64,000 nucleotides of DNA from contig OZ037852.1 in the NCBI GenBank assembly GCA_964035575.1, forward strand, positions 496,001 to 560,000, read 5' to 3'. Made by a program: the position numbers and the translations under genes. This stretch comes from Rhynchopus sp. YZ270_cl-10. Its lineage: Eukaryota > Euglenozoa > Diplonemea > Diplonemida > Diplonemidae. The notes below the pieces were generated by a model, which ran no database searches, was not told the origin of the DNA, and worked only from the letters and a program-made list of their open reading frames with translations. Each line of letters opens with the position of its first letter. The stretch's first letter is position 1. Positions 27,811 to 38,577 of this stretch are shown piece after piece.

Positions 27811-29274
27811 CTAACGCTCAGTGTCTGCCCCTGCATCAATGAGCACCTGCACCACGTCTGCATGTTTTTGTTGCGCAGCAACGTGCAACGCAGTGCAGTT
27901 ATTGGTTCCTTGGTGATTCAGGTCCACCTCCGCCAATCCCACAAGATAGCGCACAGTATCGGTGTGTCCACAATACGCTGCAAGTCTAAGACACGTATCT
28001 CCATCGGCGTCTGTGGCACGCACATCCGCACCTGCTTCGACCAACATCTTCACAGTTGTGAGTTCTCCTACATCGCTAGCAAAGTGCAGAGGCGAACGTC
28101 CTTTATCATTCTTTGTCTCAATGTCTGCCCCTGCATCAATGAGCACCTGCACCACGTCTGCATGTTTTTGCTGCACAGCAAAGTGCAACGCAGTGCAGTT
28201 GTTGCTGTCTTGGTGATTCAGGTCCACCTTCGGCAAGCTCACAAGATAGCGCACAGTATCGGTGTGTCCATAATACGCTGCAAGGGTAAGACACGTATCT
28301 CCATCGGCGTCTGTGGCACACACATCCGCACCTGCTTCGACCAACATCTTCACAGTTGTGAGTTCTCCTGAACGGCTAGCCAAGTGCAGAGGCGAACATC
28401 CTCTACTATTCTTTGTCTCAATGTCAGCCCCTGCATCAATGAGCACCTGCACCACGTCTGCATGTTTTTCGTGCACAGCACAGTGCAACGCAGTCCAGTA
28501 ATCCCTTAGTTGGTGATTCAGGTCCACCTCCGGCAAGCTCACAAGATAGTGCACAGTATCGGTGTGTCCAAAATGCGCTGCAAGGGAAAGACACGTGGCT
28601 CCATCGGCGTCTGTGGCACGCACATCCGCACCTGCTTTGACCAACATCTTCACAGTTGTGAGTTCTCCTGAAATGCTAGCCAAGTGCAGAGGCGAACATC
28701 CTATATCATTCCTTGTCTCAATGTCTGTCCCTGCATCAATGAGCACCTCCACCACGTCTGCATGTTTTCTCTTCACAGCAAAGTGCAACGCAGTGTGGTT
28801 CCCGCTGTCTTGGTGATTCAGGTCCACCTCCGGCAAACCCACAAGATAGCGCACAGTATCGGTGTGTCCCTTAACCGCTGCAAGTCTAAGACACGTGGCT
28901 CCTTTGTCGTCTGTGGCACGTACATCCGCACCTGCTTTGACCAACATCTTCACAGTTGTGAGTTCTCCTAAAATGCTAGCCGAGTGCAGAGGCGAACGTC
29001 CAAAATCCTTCCTTGTCTCAATGTCTGCCCCTGCATCAATGAGCACCTGCACCACGTCTGCATGTTTTTGATGCACAGCAACGTGCAACGCAGTACGGTT
29101 CCCGCTGCCTTGGTGATTCAGGTCCACCTCTGTCAAGCTCACAAGAGAGCGCACAGTGTCGGTGTGTCCACGACGCACTGCACGGAGAAGACACGTATCT
29201 CCATTGGCGTCTGTGGCACGTACATCCTCACCTGCTTTGAACAACTTCTTCACAGTTGCGACGAACTTCATCAT
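27811..29274 (-). CDS. ankyrin-repeat protein B
   Basis: A 487-residue paralog of ankyrin protein A with the same N-terminus (MMKFVATVKKLFKAGEDVRA), the same TTTCAG acceptor 19 nt upstream and the same 100-residue triplet unit. It has one more complete triplet than A (487 against 387 residues). Spacing between equivalent positions is exactly 300 bp through the whole gene. Differences between modules gather at a few positions, for example NNCTALHFAVQQKH against RDYWTALHCAVHEKH. One module (RDYWTALHCAVHEKH) also occurs in A. No start, stop or frame damage is seen. Function unknown; a protein-binding scaffold by family. Confidence 0.88.
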   Translation of the reverse strand: MMKFVATVKKLFKAGEDVRATDANGDTCLLRAVRRGHTDTVRSLVSLTEVDLNHQGSGNRTALHVAVHQKHADVVQVLIDAGADIETRKDFGRSPLHSASILGELTTVKMLVKAGADVRATDDKGATCLRLAAVKGHTDTVRYLVGLPEVDLNHQDSGNHTALHFAVKRKHADVVEVLIDAGTDIETRNDIGCSPLHLASISGELTTVKMLVKAGADVRATDADGATCLSLAAHFGHTDTVHYLVSLPEVDLNHQLRDYWTALHCAVHEKHADVVQVLIDAGADIETKNSRGCSPLHLASRSGELTTVKMLVEAGADVCATDADGDTCLTLAAYYGHTDTVRYLVSLPKVDLNHQDSNNCTALHFAVQQKHADVVQVLIDAGADIETKNDKGRSPLHFASDVGELTTVKMLVEAGADVRATDADGDTCLRLAAYCGHTDTVRYLVGLAEVDLNHQGTNNCTALHVAAQQKHADVVQVLIDAGADTER

Positions 29275-29613
29275 TGTTGTGTTGTGAGTTCTCCTGAAAA
29301 TGTACACAAATAAAGGGTGAGAAAGTTGCACCAGATCACACTACGCCCTCACTAATCAGGATTGAACCAAAGGGAAACAACGCTTTGAGACTACCGTGAG
29401 ATAAACGGTGACCATCTCCCTGCGAGACAAGAACATAGTACTGCCCCTTCCCCTCCACCCCACCATCAACAACACAACTCAACGAGATGCGACGTCCCGT
29501 CCCCCTTGACGAGTGTGAAGAGCCCCTCGGACAATGGTGGCACCTCAACCACTGATGCCACACCCACACCTCCTGCATCAGGCTCTGTCTGTGGGGTGTT
29601 GCTGGCAGACGTG
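29275..29613 (-). pseudogene. duplicated 5' flank and LRR-gene tail
   Basis: Nearly identical to 21104-21442 beside ankyrin gene A, including the sequence that holds the end of the LRR gene there. The match stops at GCTGGCAGACGTG, so no LRR coding start exists here. Confidence 0.8.
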
Positions 29614-29948
29614 GGGCTAGGTCCATCCCCTAGGTCTCGAATACCACCAGCATCCTGCCACCTTCTGCTCTAAAGGGTGGTATGCAGGTTCTACTCAAAT
29701 GGGGAAAGTTGAGAAAAGAGGGAAATTCAGAAAATAGATGAAGACGCCTCGCTGGGGAGATGAGATGGTGCACATCGTAGGTTGGTGACAATTGTGGTGC
29801 AAAACAAAAATACATAAAACGCATCTTTGTGGACAGCAGGCACCACAGAACAGCAGATTCACCTCGCTTATCTCAAAAGCAACAAATAAACTGAATTGAA
29901 ATCACAAATCAGTTCCCACTGCCCCGCCCCCCCCCAAAAAAAAGAAAA

Positions 29949-29982
29949 GTTTATAAGATGAACCTAAGCCTCACGTGCTTAG
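29949..29982 (+). repeat. hairpin repeat split by an insertion
   Basis: GTTTATAAGATGAACCTAAG + CCTCACGTGCTTAG. The 3' arm resumes at 30650 (GTGCTTAGTCACC) after a 667-bp element. Confidence 0.65.
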
Positions 29983-30649
29983 CAAGCATGTCCTTAAATC
30001 CGGGAAAAATCAGGATTTTTCTGATTTTTAAATCTCAAAATTTTCTTATAGAAAAAAAAAATTTCGCGCTGCGCGCGAAAATTTTTCGCGCACAACAGGA
30101 GAAGATATTTTTTTGTTGTTGTAGGCCCGCAGTGCGGGGTGGTCACATTTTTCTCCCCACCACAGTGCCTTATCCAAGAATCAGATTTGAAGATTTTTGG
30201 GTCATTTTGTGTTTCCCCCAAGATGTTTTTCAGTTCTGACCAGCGAAGACATTGGGTACATAGGGAACTGTATTTTATTTTCCTTTTGCGGAGCAAAAGG
30301 AATAACACAAAATGGCGCCGCAGGCGAAAAAATAATAGGGTACGGTGTAAAATGTAGCTTTTTACACTACAGAGTCAGTCAACGAACTCTTTTTGCGGAG
30401 CAAAAAAGTAATAAATAATGGCGCCGCAGGCAAAAAAAATTAGGGGGACAGCCTGTGATTTCACGGTGCGGTCAGTAACTCAGTTCCCCAGGGTACTCCC
30501 GTGGTTCAACCACGGTTCTACCAGGAAATTATTCCGACCTCCCTAAAAAAGACACTGCCCCATATCCATATGAAAATTATTTCACTGGCAAAAATAAAAT
30601 TTTCTTATAGAAAATCCTGAATCCTAAATCCGATTTAGAGGACAGCATG
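29983..30649. mobile_element. 667-bp TIR element with 8-bp target duplication
   Basis: Ends CAAGCATGTCCTTAAATCCG and (reverse complement) CATGCTGTCCTCTAAATCGG. It is flanked by direct repeats GTGCTTAG at 29975-29982 and 30650-30657, and it interrupts a hairpin repeat. It contains two units of TTTTGCGGAGCAAAA..GGCGCCGCAGGC (about 30285-30445). No coding region. Non-autonomous, family unknown. Confidence 0.7.
30285..30445 (+). repeat. dispersed GC-palindrome repeat, copy 1
   Basis: Carries TTTTGCGGAGCAAAA, TGGCGCCGCAGGCGAAAAAA and GGGTACGGTGTAAAA. Related copies lie at 48065-48190 (opposite orientation) and 55275-55345. Confidence 0.65.
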
Positions 30650-30936
30650 GTGCTTAGTCACCAAAAAAAAAAGTAGAGTTGAAATACAAAGCCTTCTCGT
30701 GAACAGTGTATCTTGGTACATGACCGGCTGTACCGGGGTGGACACGCAACCACGCTGTCCCACATCCATTTCGTGGTTTACATCTGATATCTACTCCCGC
30801 TTCCATTTATCAGCCAGATGAACGGGGATCATTTCAAACACAGGGACGCGAATCCTGTGTGATGTAAGGTCCAAAAAAAAAGAGGGAAAATAAAAACGCA
30901 GCTAAAACCGCGTGGCCTATCCTTTCTCTCTCTCTC

Positions 30937-33900
30937 TCACCGCTCCTCTCGTTGCTCCCGCTCCTGCTGTTGCTGAAGCAGCTCCTGCTCCTTCCTTTGC
31001 AGTGCCTTAGCGGCTGCGGCACGGTTGCCGTTTCCGAGGAAACGGCGTTTGGGCTTTTCTTCGCCCCCTGCACCCCCTCCACCTCCACTACTCCTCTTTG
31101 CCCCTACGCCACTACCTGCTGCATCTGTCCTGTCTGGGTGAACAGAATTGATATCAACACTCGCCCAGGCAGGGGGTGCCGGCTGCTGCTGCTGCTGCTG
31201 CTGAGACACCCGCAGAGTGGACTGCATCGGTTGCTCCTGCTGAGAACCTTGCAACGTGCTCTCTTGTGACCGTACCGTACCGCCCCCTTGACCCTGCGAC
31301 ACATTCTGCGAGGAAGGAGCACCACTCTCCCCCAACGGACGTATCGGTGAGCTGTTCGGCTGCGACACCCCGAGGTCGAGATCCAGATCCAAATCAAGGT
31401 CGAGACAGAAACCGTCGTCAGAGCCGTCCTGCCCAGACGAGGAGCTGCATGCTTGCGAGGCTTGCGTGCCTCCTTTGGCCTCTCGCACGATGGGTGTCAC
31501 GACGAAACGGTTCTCATTGGGGACAGCCGAGGTTGAGGTTGGTTCCGCTGCTGCAGGCTTGACAGGTGTGGGCGTAGGCGGCCACCCTGCCATGAGCGAC
31601 GGCAACGGCTGCGATGACGCCAGCGAGCTCTGCGAGAGGTCCAGCTGTGTGGGAATAGGGAGCTGCTGGATGTGGTGTGGGTCGTGCTGCTGCTGCTGCT
31701 GCTGCGCCTCGCGTGCCTGCTTGGTGGCCTTGGTGGAGACCCCTGCAGTGTGTGGTGCAGCAGAGGGCGGAGGGGGCGCAGTCCTTCTCGAAGCAAAGAG
31801 GGCTGCCATGGTGTCGCATTCCTGTTGGAAAAATAATTTAAACAAATGAAACAGCGGTGTTAACCGTAATTGTGTAGAACAGACAAAAACAGGAGAACAC
31901 ACACACACACCTCTGGTGGGAATGCGTACCGCTCGTCGCAGTGCTGTGCGGGGGTGTCGCCCTGGCTGAACACGACGTGCGAGAAAAGGGGGTGGTCCCT
32001 GAGGCCGAGACGCGTGACAAGGTCGCTCAGGGAGGCGTTGAGATCGCGGTCGGGGTCCTGTGGTGTGGGTGTTTGGGGTGACTAAACGTAGTTGTAGATG
32101 CACGGATGAACACCTACACATTGCCACATGGTGTTCGAGATCAATTTCTCTGCAAACAAAAAAATACACACCTCACTTGCTAGCGACTTCAGCGGGGGCG
32201 GCCCTGACGTGGACGCTGCCTCACCACAGGTCATATCCATGAGCGATACCGACACGACAGCATCCTCGAGCGTCACCTCCTCCTTCCCGAGGAGAAGACT
32301 GTGCGCCTGGGCGAGGCGGATGAGCGACTCCAACATACGGATAGTACGCCTGCTTTGGTTGAGCTTGCTGCGGTTCTCCCTTTGCCAGTTGAAGTAGCGC
32401 TCCAGGAGCGCAGTAGCGGCAGGGGCAATGGGGGGCGGACCTTTTGCCTTTCTCGACTTAATCATTTCAAGGTACACTCTCATTCTGTCTACCGGCCAGA
32501 GCGAATCGTCGTCGTCGGCCTCCAACGCCTCAGTATTTTCACGCTGTGAAGGTTTTTGGCTGCTTGCGCTTGGTTGCGGTGCTGAGTCTGGGTCGTACGG
32601 CCTTTCGCAGGCACGCTTCAGAACAAAGGACGCAAGCTTTTCATCCCAATCATTGCAATGAGAATCCATCAGGACCATGATCAAATCAAACCTCGAGAGC
32701 AGTGGAGTGGCTATGCCGATATGCGCTTCACCCTCTACTACGGACTGATCCTTCTTTGGGTTGCACGCTGCAATGATCGAGCAGCGTGTGTTGAGCGTCG
32801 TGACCAACCCTGCCTTTGCGACGTTCACAACCTGCTGCTCCATGGCCTCGTGTATGGCACCGTGCTTTGGCTCAGGGATGGTGGAAAACTCATCAATGCA
32901 GCAGACCCCTCCGTCCGCAATGACCAGAGCGCCAGCATCCAATACCCACTCCCCACCATCTTTGTACGCACTCACGGTGAGCCCTGCCGAGGTGCTTCCA
33001 ATGCCTGTGGTGCATACGGAGCGGGAGCTCATTTTGGCAGCAAATTGGAGAAACTGTGATTTTCCGGTTCCTGGGTCCCCTACGAGCAGCATGTGGCAGT
33101 CGCCACGGATGCGAGAGGATTCGCCGTCTTTCTCGATGGTGTGTCCGCCGATGAGGATGAGGAGGAGACCCATCTTGACGGCGTGCATGCCAAAGACCTG
33201 AGGACAGACGCTTGAGACAAGGATATCGCGGCCACGGAGGCGACAGTGTTCGTGCTTCTTCCAGAAGCGTTCGAAGCGCTGTATGTCGTCTGCGCTGACC
33301 GCAACACTCGCCTTTTGTTCGTTGGTGACAAGAATGTGGTTCGCGTGCAGAACCAATTCAATCGCACACCGTTGGTCCTGCCGCGGCTCGCGGTGCCACT
33401 TCCTTGTCAGCACCCCCACGGCAATAAGATCGTCTCCAGCCTTGCACGACTCAGCAAGGTCGTCTTCGAGGATGACGGTAATGCTTCGCGGGATGCTTCC
33501 TGTAAAGATGAGAGGTTCGAAAGGTGCGCAGTTTTGATTTGTAGAGGATTTTAAGGAAGGTTTTCTTCATAAGATTAAAAGAGAGCAGAAGGAGACACAC
33601 CAAGAGCATGCCTTTCGTTACGGCTTTGCAGGTGGCCTTTATCGTCGTTTTTTTATGTGCATACCTGCTTGCAGTGAGGTGACCTGATCCTGCACACGGA
33701 TCTCTTGGTAATCTCGCAGCCGTGAAGCTACCTCTGCTTGGTTCAGCTTTTGGTTGGTGGGGAGAACGGTCATCTGCTTGCCGCATCCTGGGCAGTTGGG
33801 GGGACGCTGCACAACACCTTGGCCATGCGCTGGAGACAAACACTCCACCGTCTTGCGCCCTACGTCTGAGCCACCACGACCCATACAGAGTTCACAGGCA

Positions 33901-34379
33901 AACTCCTTCACGGCTTCATACATTTTGACGGAACCTTCACGAATGACGATACCACGCACCGAAAGGAGTTGGCCTACATCCTCTGTACGCAGGGCGGTAA
34001 TGCTACGTTTGCAAAAATCCTCTGTCAAAGGGAGGTTCAGAATGCGGACTTTGACGTTGCGCTTTATGGTGTAGTTTTGCTCGGATTGGCGTAGATTGAG
34101 GTCGGCACGGTTGCTGCTTTGCTCGATCTGTTTCATGAGACATTCTTGCGTGGCAATGGCGGCAGTCTCAGCAATAGGTAGTAACACAGAAGGGTTGGTA
34201 ATAAGACGGTGCCCAATGAGCACGTTGTGATTCAAAAGAAGCGTCGCGTCCACGTACACAGGGTAAAAGTGGCGAGAATTAAACTCCAACATCAAATCCT
34301 CAAACTGCTCCAAATCAAGTTCCTGGAAATACTGGCAAAACATCGCTCGGTATTCCTCGGTGCTCGCTGTGCTATCCAT
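30937..34379 (-). CDS. MCM9: MCM9 DNA helicase, four exons
   Basis: Replicative-helicase paralog that acts with MCM8 in homologous recombination. Exons 34379-33665, 33499-32172, 32057-31911 and 31821-30937 join to 1024 residues (phases 1, 0, 0). The N-terminal MCM fold carries a C4 zinc motif (CELC..CPGC, about 165-200). The AAA+ core has Walker A GDPGTGKS (379-386), Walker B CIDEF (439-443) and arginine finger LLSRFD (Arg508). The order VGDPGTGKSQFL, STSAGLTVS, EWVLDAGALVIADGG, SIPRSITVILEDDL matches MCM9 rather than MCM2-8. The long C-terminal tail is low complexity (poly-Q, a DLDLDLDL run, a basic KPKRRF block), as MCM9 proteins have extended tails. ATG 34379 follows a T/C tract and TTACAG by 17 nt. 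Introns 2 and 3 begin GTGTGT. Confidence 0.93.
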
Positions 34380-35245
34380 TTTTGCTAAAATCAAATCTGT
34401 AAAAGAGATTCACAGAAGAAAAAAAAAAACACACTAAAAAAACTATCAAATTGAAAAGCAAAAAGGAAGCCACCCTTTTTCAACAAAACCTTCAAAATTG
34501 TCGTGTAATGCTGGAAAAATGTGAATAATATTGCCTTTTTGGGGGGATGTCTTTGATAATCGCCTTTTTTTGTTTTGTCTTTAGATTTATTTTGTCGGGG
34601 TTTTTGGGGAAAGGGAGCAGCGTCGAACGGAATAGAATAAAAAAGGCACGAAACGAACGGTACCGCCTGAGCCAAATGAAAAGAAAGCTTTTGTGAGAGA
34701 CGAAGGTGCCTCTCGTGCACACACACACATCGCGTTCTCTTTAGGATATTTTCTTAGAATTGTGTAGCACTATTCAAATCAGCTCGACAGAGGAAGGAAG
34801 AGACAGCGGAACACACCACAAACAGTAGTACGTTCCGTTTCTCATATATTTTTAGTTTTTTTTTAGAGGGGTGTTTGAAAAAAAAAAGCAAAAAGAACAA
34901 GACTAAAGAAAAGAAAAAAAAACGTTCAAATAAAAGGCAAACCCGAAGAAGGCTGTAGCTGTCCTTTGCCTGCAGCACTTTGACAAGGCAAACACACAAA
35001 ACAAAAGCGGACACAATTTTCATAACCTAATTACCCTTTTAAAAAAACAAGAGGGGGAGGAGAGCCAATGGCAGAACACTCTTTCAATAAACTCTGGAGA
35101 GTTAAAAAGGGAATGCCACAGTGCTCTGGGAGGGGAGAGGGGGTATGTGTAAACGTGTAGAAGAAAGAACAGACAAGAAGCGGCATGGGGGATATCAAAC
35201 CGGTAAAAATGTTCGCAGTAAATGTCATTAAATTAAAGCAAAATA
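34380..35245. other. intergenic spacer
   Basis: No gene seen. A hairpin repeat lies at 34699-34732 and homopolymer runs at 34850-34920. Confidence 0.55.
34699..34732 (+). repeat. dispersed hairpin repeat (GGTGC-stem type)
   Basis: ACGAAGGTGC-CTCTCGT-GCACACACACACATCG. Confidence 0.55.
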
Positions 35246-36840
35246 GTGAGGCATGTGTCTGCCTGCACAGGGTGTGTGTCGCGTTGTGGTTTGCAGGTTG
35301 CGCCACAAAGCACAAACGCAACAGGGTGTGTAGAGGGGTGATGTGGCATCAGGGGCGTGTGACTGCGTGTGGGAGGGCTGCCTGGCCGGCACTGACCGCA
35401 CCGGGCACGACTGCCGGCACAGCCTCGGTGAGGGGACCCACCTCGTCGGGGGTGTTGTTCTTGATCCAGAACCAGAACGCAATCGCAATCGAGATGTACG
35501 AGCACACCAGGGTTGCTCCCTCCATCCATGTTGCCTGTGGAGAGTGTGGTGTGATATGAGATGGTGTATAAAGGTAGAGGGAGAGGAGAGGAGAGGGAGG
35601 TGGGTAAAGAAAGCTTGCCACACAGTGTGCTCACATCAAGGTAAACAGCTAACATTGGTGCACCTGGTCGACCTGGCGACGTCTGTTTGTTTTGCAACAT
35701 ACCTCCTTCTTCGACACAATCTGGAAGGCCTTGAGAATGCACAGGAACAGCACAGCGGTCTCGAGGACACCGTAGTTCATCGTGAGCGGCTGGCCAATGG
35801 CCCATCCGAAGAGCGTCAGCATCGGAACAACGAAGACAGCAACCTGCATCGCAGACCCAATCGCCACACCCACACACAGGTCCATCTTCCCCTTTGCTGC
35901 CATGTTCACAACAGTCACGAACTCAGGAAGGTTGCCTGCAAGCGGGAGCAGGATGAAGGCCACGAAGCGCGGCGACATGCCCACGTTCAGCGCAAACTGC
36001 CCAATGCTGTCGCACACCCACTCGCTCACGGCACACACGCTCACCGTGACGACGCACAGACACGCAATACCCGTCTTCATCGACAGCACAGCATCCTCTT
36101 CCTGCTCCTCACCGTCGTCGTAGATCTCCGAGTGTGTCTTCATCGACAGCAGGAACAGGAAGTACGACGCAAGCAGCAGAATCGCAAGGTAGTGGCTCAT
36201 CTTCGTCAGGTCCGCCTCGTCAATGTCCGCACGCGTGCTTGCCGCACACGGCAGCATGTACGAAAACAGCGCCGCAAACAGCACAGACGTGTTCACTCCT
36301 GCCGCAGTGCGGTTCCAACGGATCTTCGACCCGTCGCGCCCCGCCACCAGGAAGGCCACACCCAGACTCCACACACCGTTCGACACAATCGACCCAAGCA
36401 GCGAGTACTTCACCACCCCAAACAGCCCCTTCGACAGCGCAAACGTCGCAATGATCATCTCAATCGCGTTTCCAAACGTCACGTTCAGCAGCGCACCCAG
36501 GCTCTGGTTCAGGTGCAGCGAGATCTGCTCCGTGCTCGAGCTCAACATGCTCGACAGCGCCACAAGCGCCATCAGCGACGTCACAAACAGCGCCGTCTCG
36601 CCCCAATCAAACATGAAGCTCGCCACCGCAAACGGGAAGAACACCACAAGGTAGTTGAAGCTCGACTCGTTGAACCACTCCGACACACCCTCCATCGTCC
36701 CACGCTCCTCGTGGTGCACCTTCGGCTCCGCCTCCTTCCCCAGCAGCCGCGTCCCCTCCGTGATCGACACGTACGAATGCTCCTTCCCTGATGCCGCACG
36801 GTGCTCCACAGAGGCCGTCATTGTGTCTTTCTTTTGTGTA
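35246..36840. repeat. duplicated antiporter unit, copy 1
   Basis: About 1595 bp matching 43505-45098 nearly perfectly: one silent C/T difference in the coding part and a 2-bp difference in a GT run near 35275. The match ends about 18 bp before the ATG, at TTACACAAAAG. Confidence 0.95.
35349..36821 (-). CDS. Ca2+/H+ antiporter (CAX family), copy 1
   Basis: Cation/proton exchanger of a vacuolar or acidocalcisome-type membrane, moving Ca2+ in exchange for H+. Two exons, 36821-35703 and 35534-35349, joined in phase 0 (donor GTATGT, acceptor CTCCACAG), give 434 residues with about 11 hydrophobic segments. Both alpha-repeat signatures are present: GNAIEMIIA in the first half and AGNLPEFVTV in the second, followed by VAIGSAMQVAVFVVP. 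An acidic insertion (EIYDDGEEQEEDA) separates the halves, as in CAX proteins. The final exon adds the last membrane helix and a short AVPAVVPGAVSAG tail. The N-terminus is cytosolic-like with no signal peptide. Copy 2 lies 8.26 kb away in the same orientation. Confidence 0.93.
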
Positions 36841-38577
36841 ATAGAAGCAACTAGTCTCTGCACATGGTGTGGTGGGAACGGCACACTCCGTGACAGCATC
36901 CTACACGTCTCTCAGCCACACTTTCATAATACCGCGTTTGGAAATATTATGAACCGAATTCTGGGGTGTCCCCAACCCTGGTGAAATCGGGCGAAATCGG
37001 GTGAAATTGGGCCCAGGGGGGCTCTAGGGGGGCGATTGTGGGCTGGTCGCGGGACACCACACCGAATAACTAAAAAAAACAAAATATTATGGACTGAACT
37101 AGATGGATATCAAAGTTAATGTCAAAAAAGGTCACCACTTTCCTCCCCCCACCTTTTTTTTCTTCAAATTATGTGTTGACGCGCTGTGAGTGAACGAAGA
37201 GTTATTACACCTTTTTTGACGCCCTAGTTTGACCACAGGAAGATAGCGTTCTGATTTGCACGCCAAGACAACTTCGTGACAAATTATATAAAAAAATAAT
37301 GCAGCATTGAAAGCTCGGAATAGGGGGGTGGGAAGCAACAGAGAAAGCGTTGATAAGATCAAACCTGTACTACTCGGGCCGTCTTTTACAACGAAGGAAA
37401 AAGATAAAAAAACTAAGTTTTTTTTAAAAGATGATTCCGTCTCTTGTACAGACACAATCATTAAAAATGATGGGGCGGGGGAAACAGAAGACATGATGAA
37501 TACAATTAAAATTGCGTTCATTGTCTTTGAAAAAAATGAAAGGTTATGATTAAGCCTCTCGTGCTGAGTCACCTTAAAGAAAGCCGTTCAAATAGTTGAT
37601 GGAAAGCAGAAAATCTGCAGCATAACTTTGAGGCGCAATACAACAGCGAACGATGCACAACGCACCCTTCCGCTGGTTAAAAAGGACTTTTGACTGTCAT
37701 AGCTTCCTTTTTTTTGTGAGGGGGGGTTTTTTTTTTTTTTAAATCCTTCGTTCTGATGGTGTTCGTTTCCGTTAAAATGATTCTGGGGTGGTGGTTGGGA
37801 AATTGTTCTCTCTACAAGGCAACATAAAAATCAGACAAAATTGAAGAAGAGAAACACAAGAGAAAACATCGAAACGCTAAAAAAAAAAGGAAAAAAAAGG
37901 CCAGAAAAAAAGATGGGATGTGGGCTTCGTGCGCACACACCAGCGATGCTCCGCTGTGGGGAACTGTTATTCAAAAATATATGTATACCTGAGATATTTT
38001 ATGCTGATATAGACAAGAAGTCGTAATACAACTTCGAGCTAAGTTTTTTTTTGTACCAGGTTCTTTTTTTTTGAAAAAAAAAAATAATTCCATTTTCACT
38101 CCCATTTCCGCAAAATACATAAAAAGTTCGTTCACCCTTACCGTTTCCTGTTATAGGCAGTATCTTTCTGGATGGCGCCCACGGAATACCACCAACGTAG
38201 ACCTAAGACTAATGTACAAAATTCTTTGGCGGGGGAAAGAGAGGGGGAAAAAAAACACCCCCTCCGTAAATGTGGGCATGATAGCTATCGATGTAGGCAC
38301 CTCCGACCCACAATGCCAGCCCCTCCCCCCCCCGGATGAAAGCACTAAAAAAAAGTCGAAAGAAGGAACTTTTTGAATCGCTCGTGATACTTTTTTTTTC
38401 TGTCATCCTGAGAGCGTGTTTTGCAGAATGCGACGAATAAAAAAAGAAACGGTTTAAAGGGAGGTCCAAATTAGTTCTGTGGAGTCACCTTCAATTGGTC
38501 TGACTCCCTTTATTTTTTTATACAATTGTATATTCCCCCCCTACCCCATCCCACCCCATCCCCTCGTGGTACACCGT
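36841..38577. other. intergenic spacer
   Basis: No gene seen. Near 36946-37100 a small structure has TCTGGGGTGTCCC/GGGACACCACACC ends and similar AATATTATG flanks. A hairpin repeat lies at 37542-37575 and others diverge near 37430 and 37915. The ATGCCAGCCCC..GATGAAAGCAC repeat is at 38291-38345. Confidence 0.5.
37542..37575 (+). repeat. dispersed hairpin repeat (TAAGC-stem type)
   Basis: GGTTATGATTAAGC-CTCTCGT-GCTGAGTCACCTTA. Confidence 0.6.

Noticed and set aside
35343-36791. 482-codon + strand frames over both antiporter copies (also 43601-45049)
   Set aside because: His/Arg-rich antisense frames created by the GC-biased codons of the CAX genes; no family resemblance.
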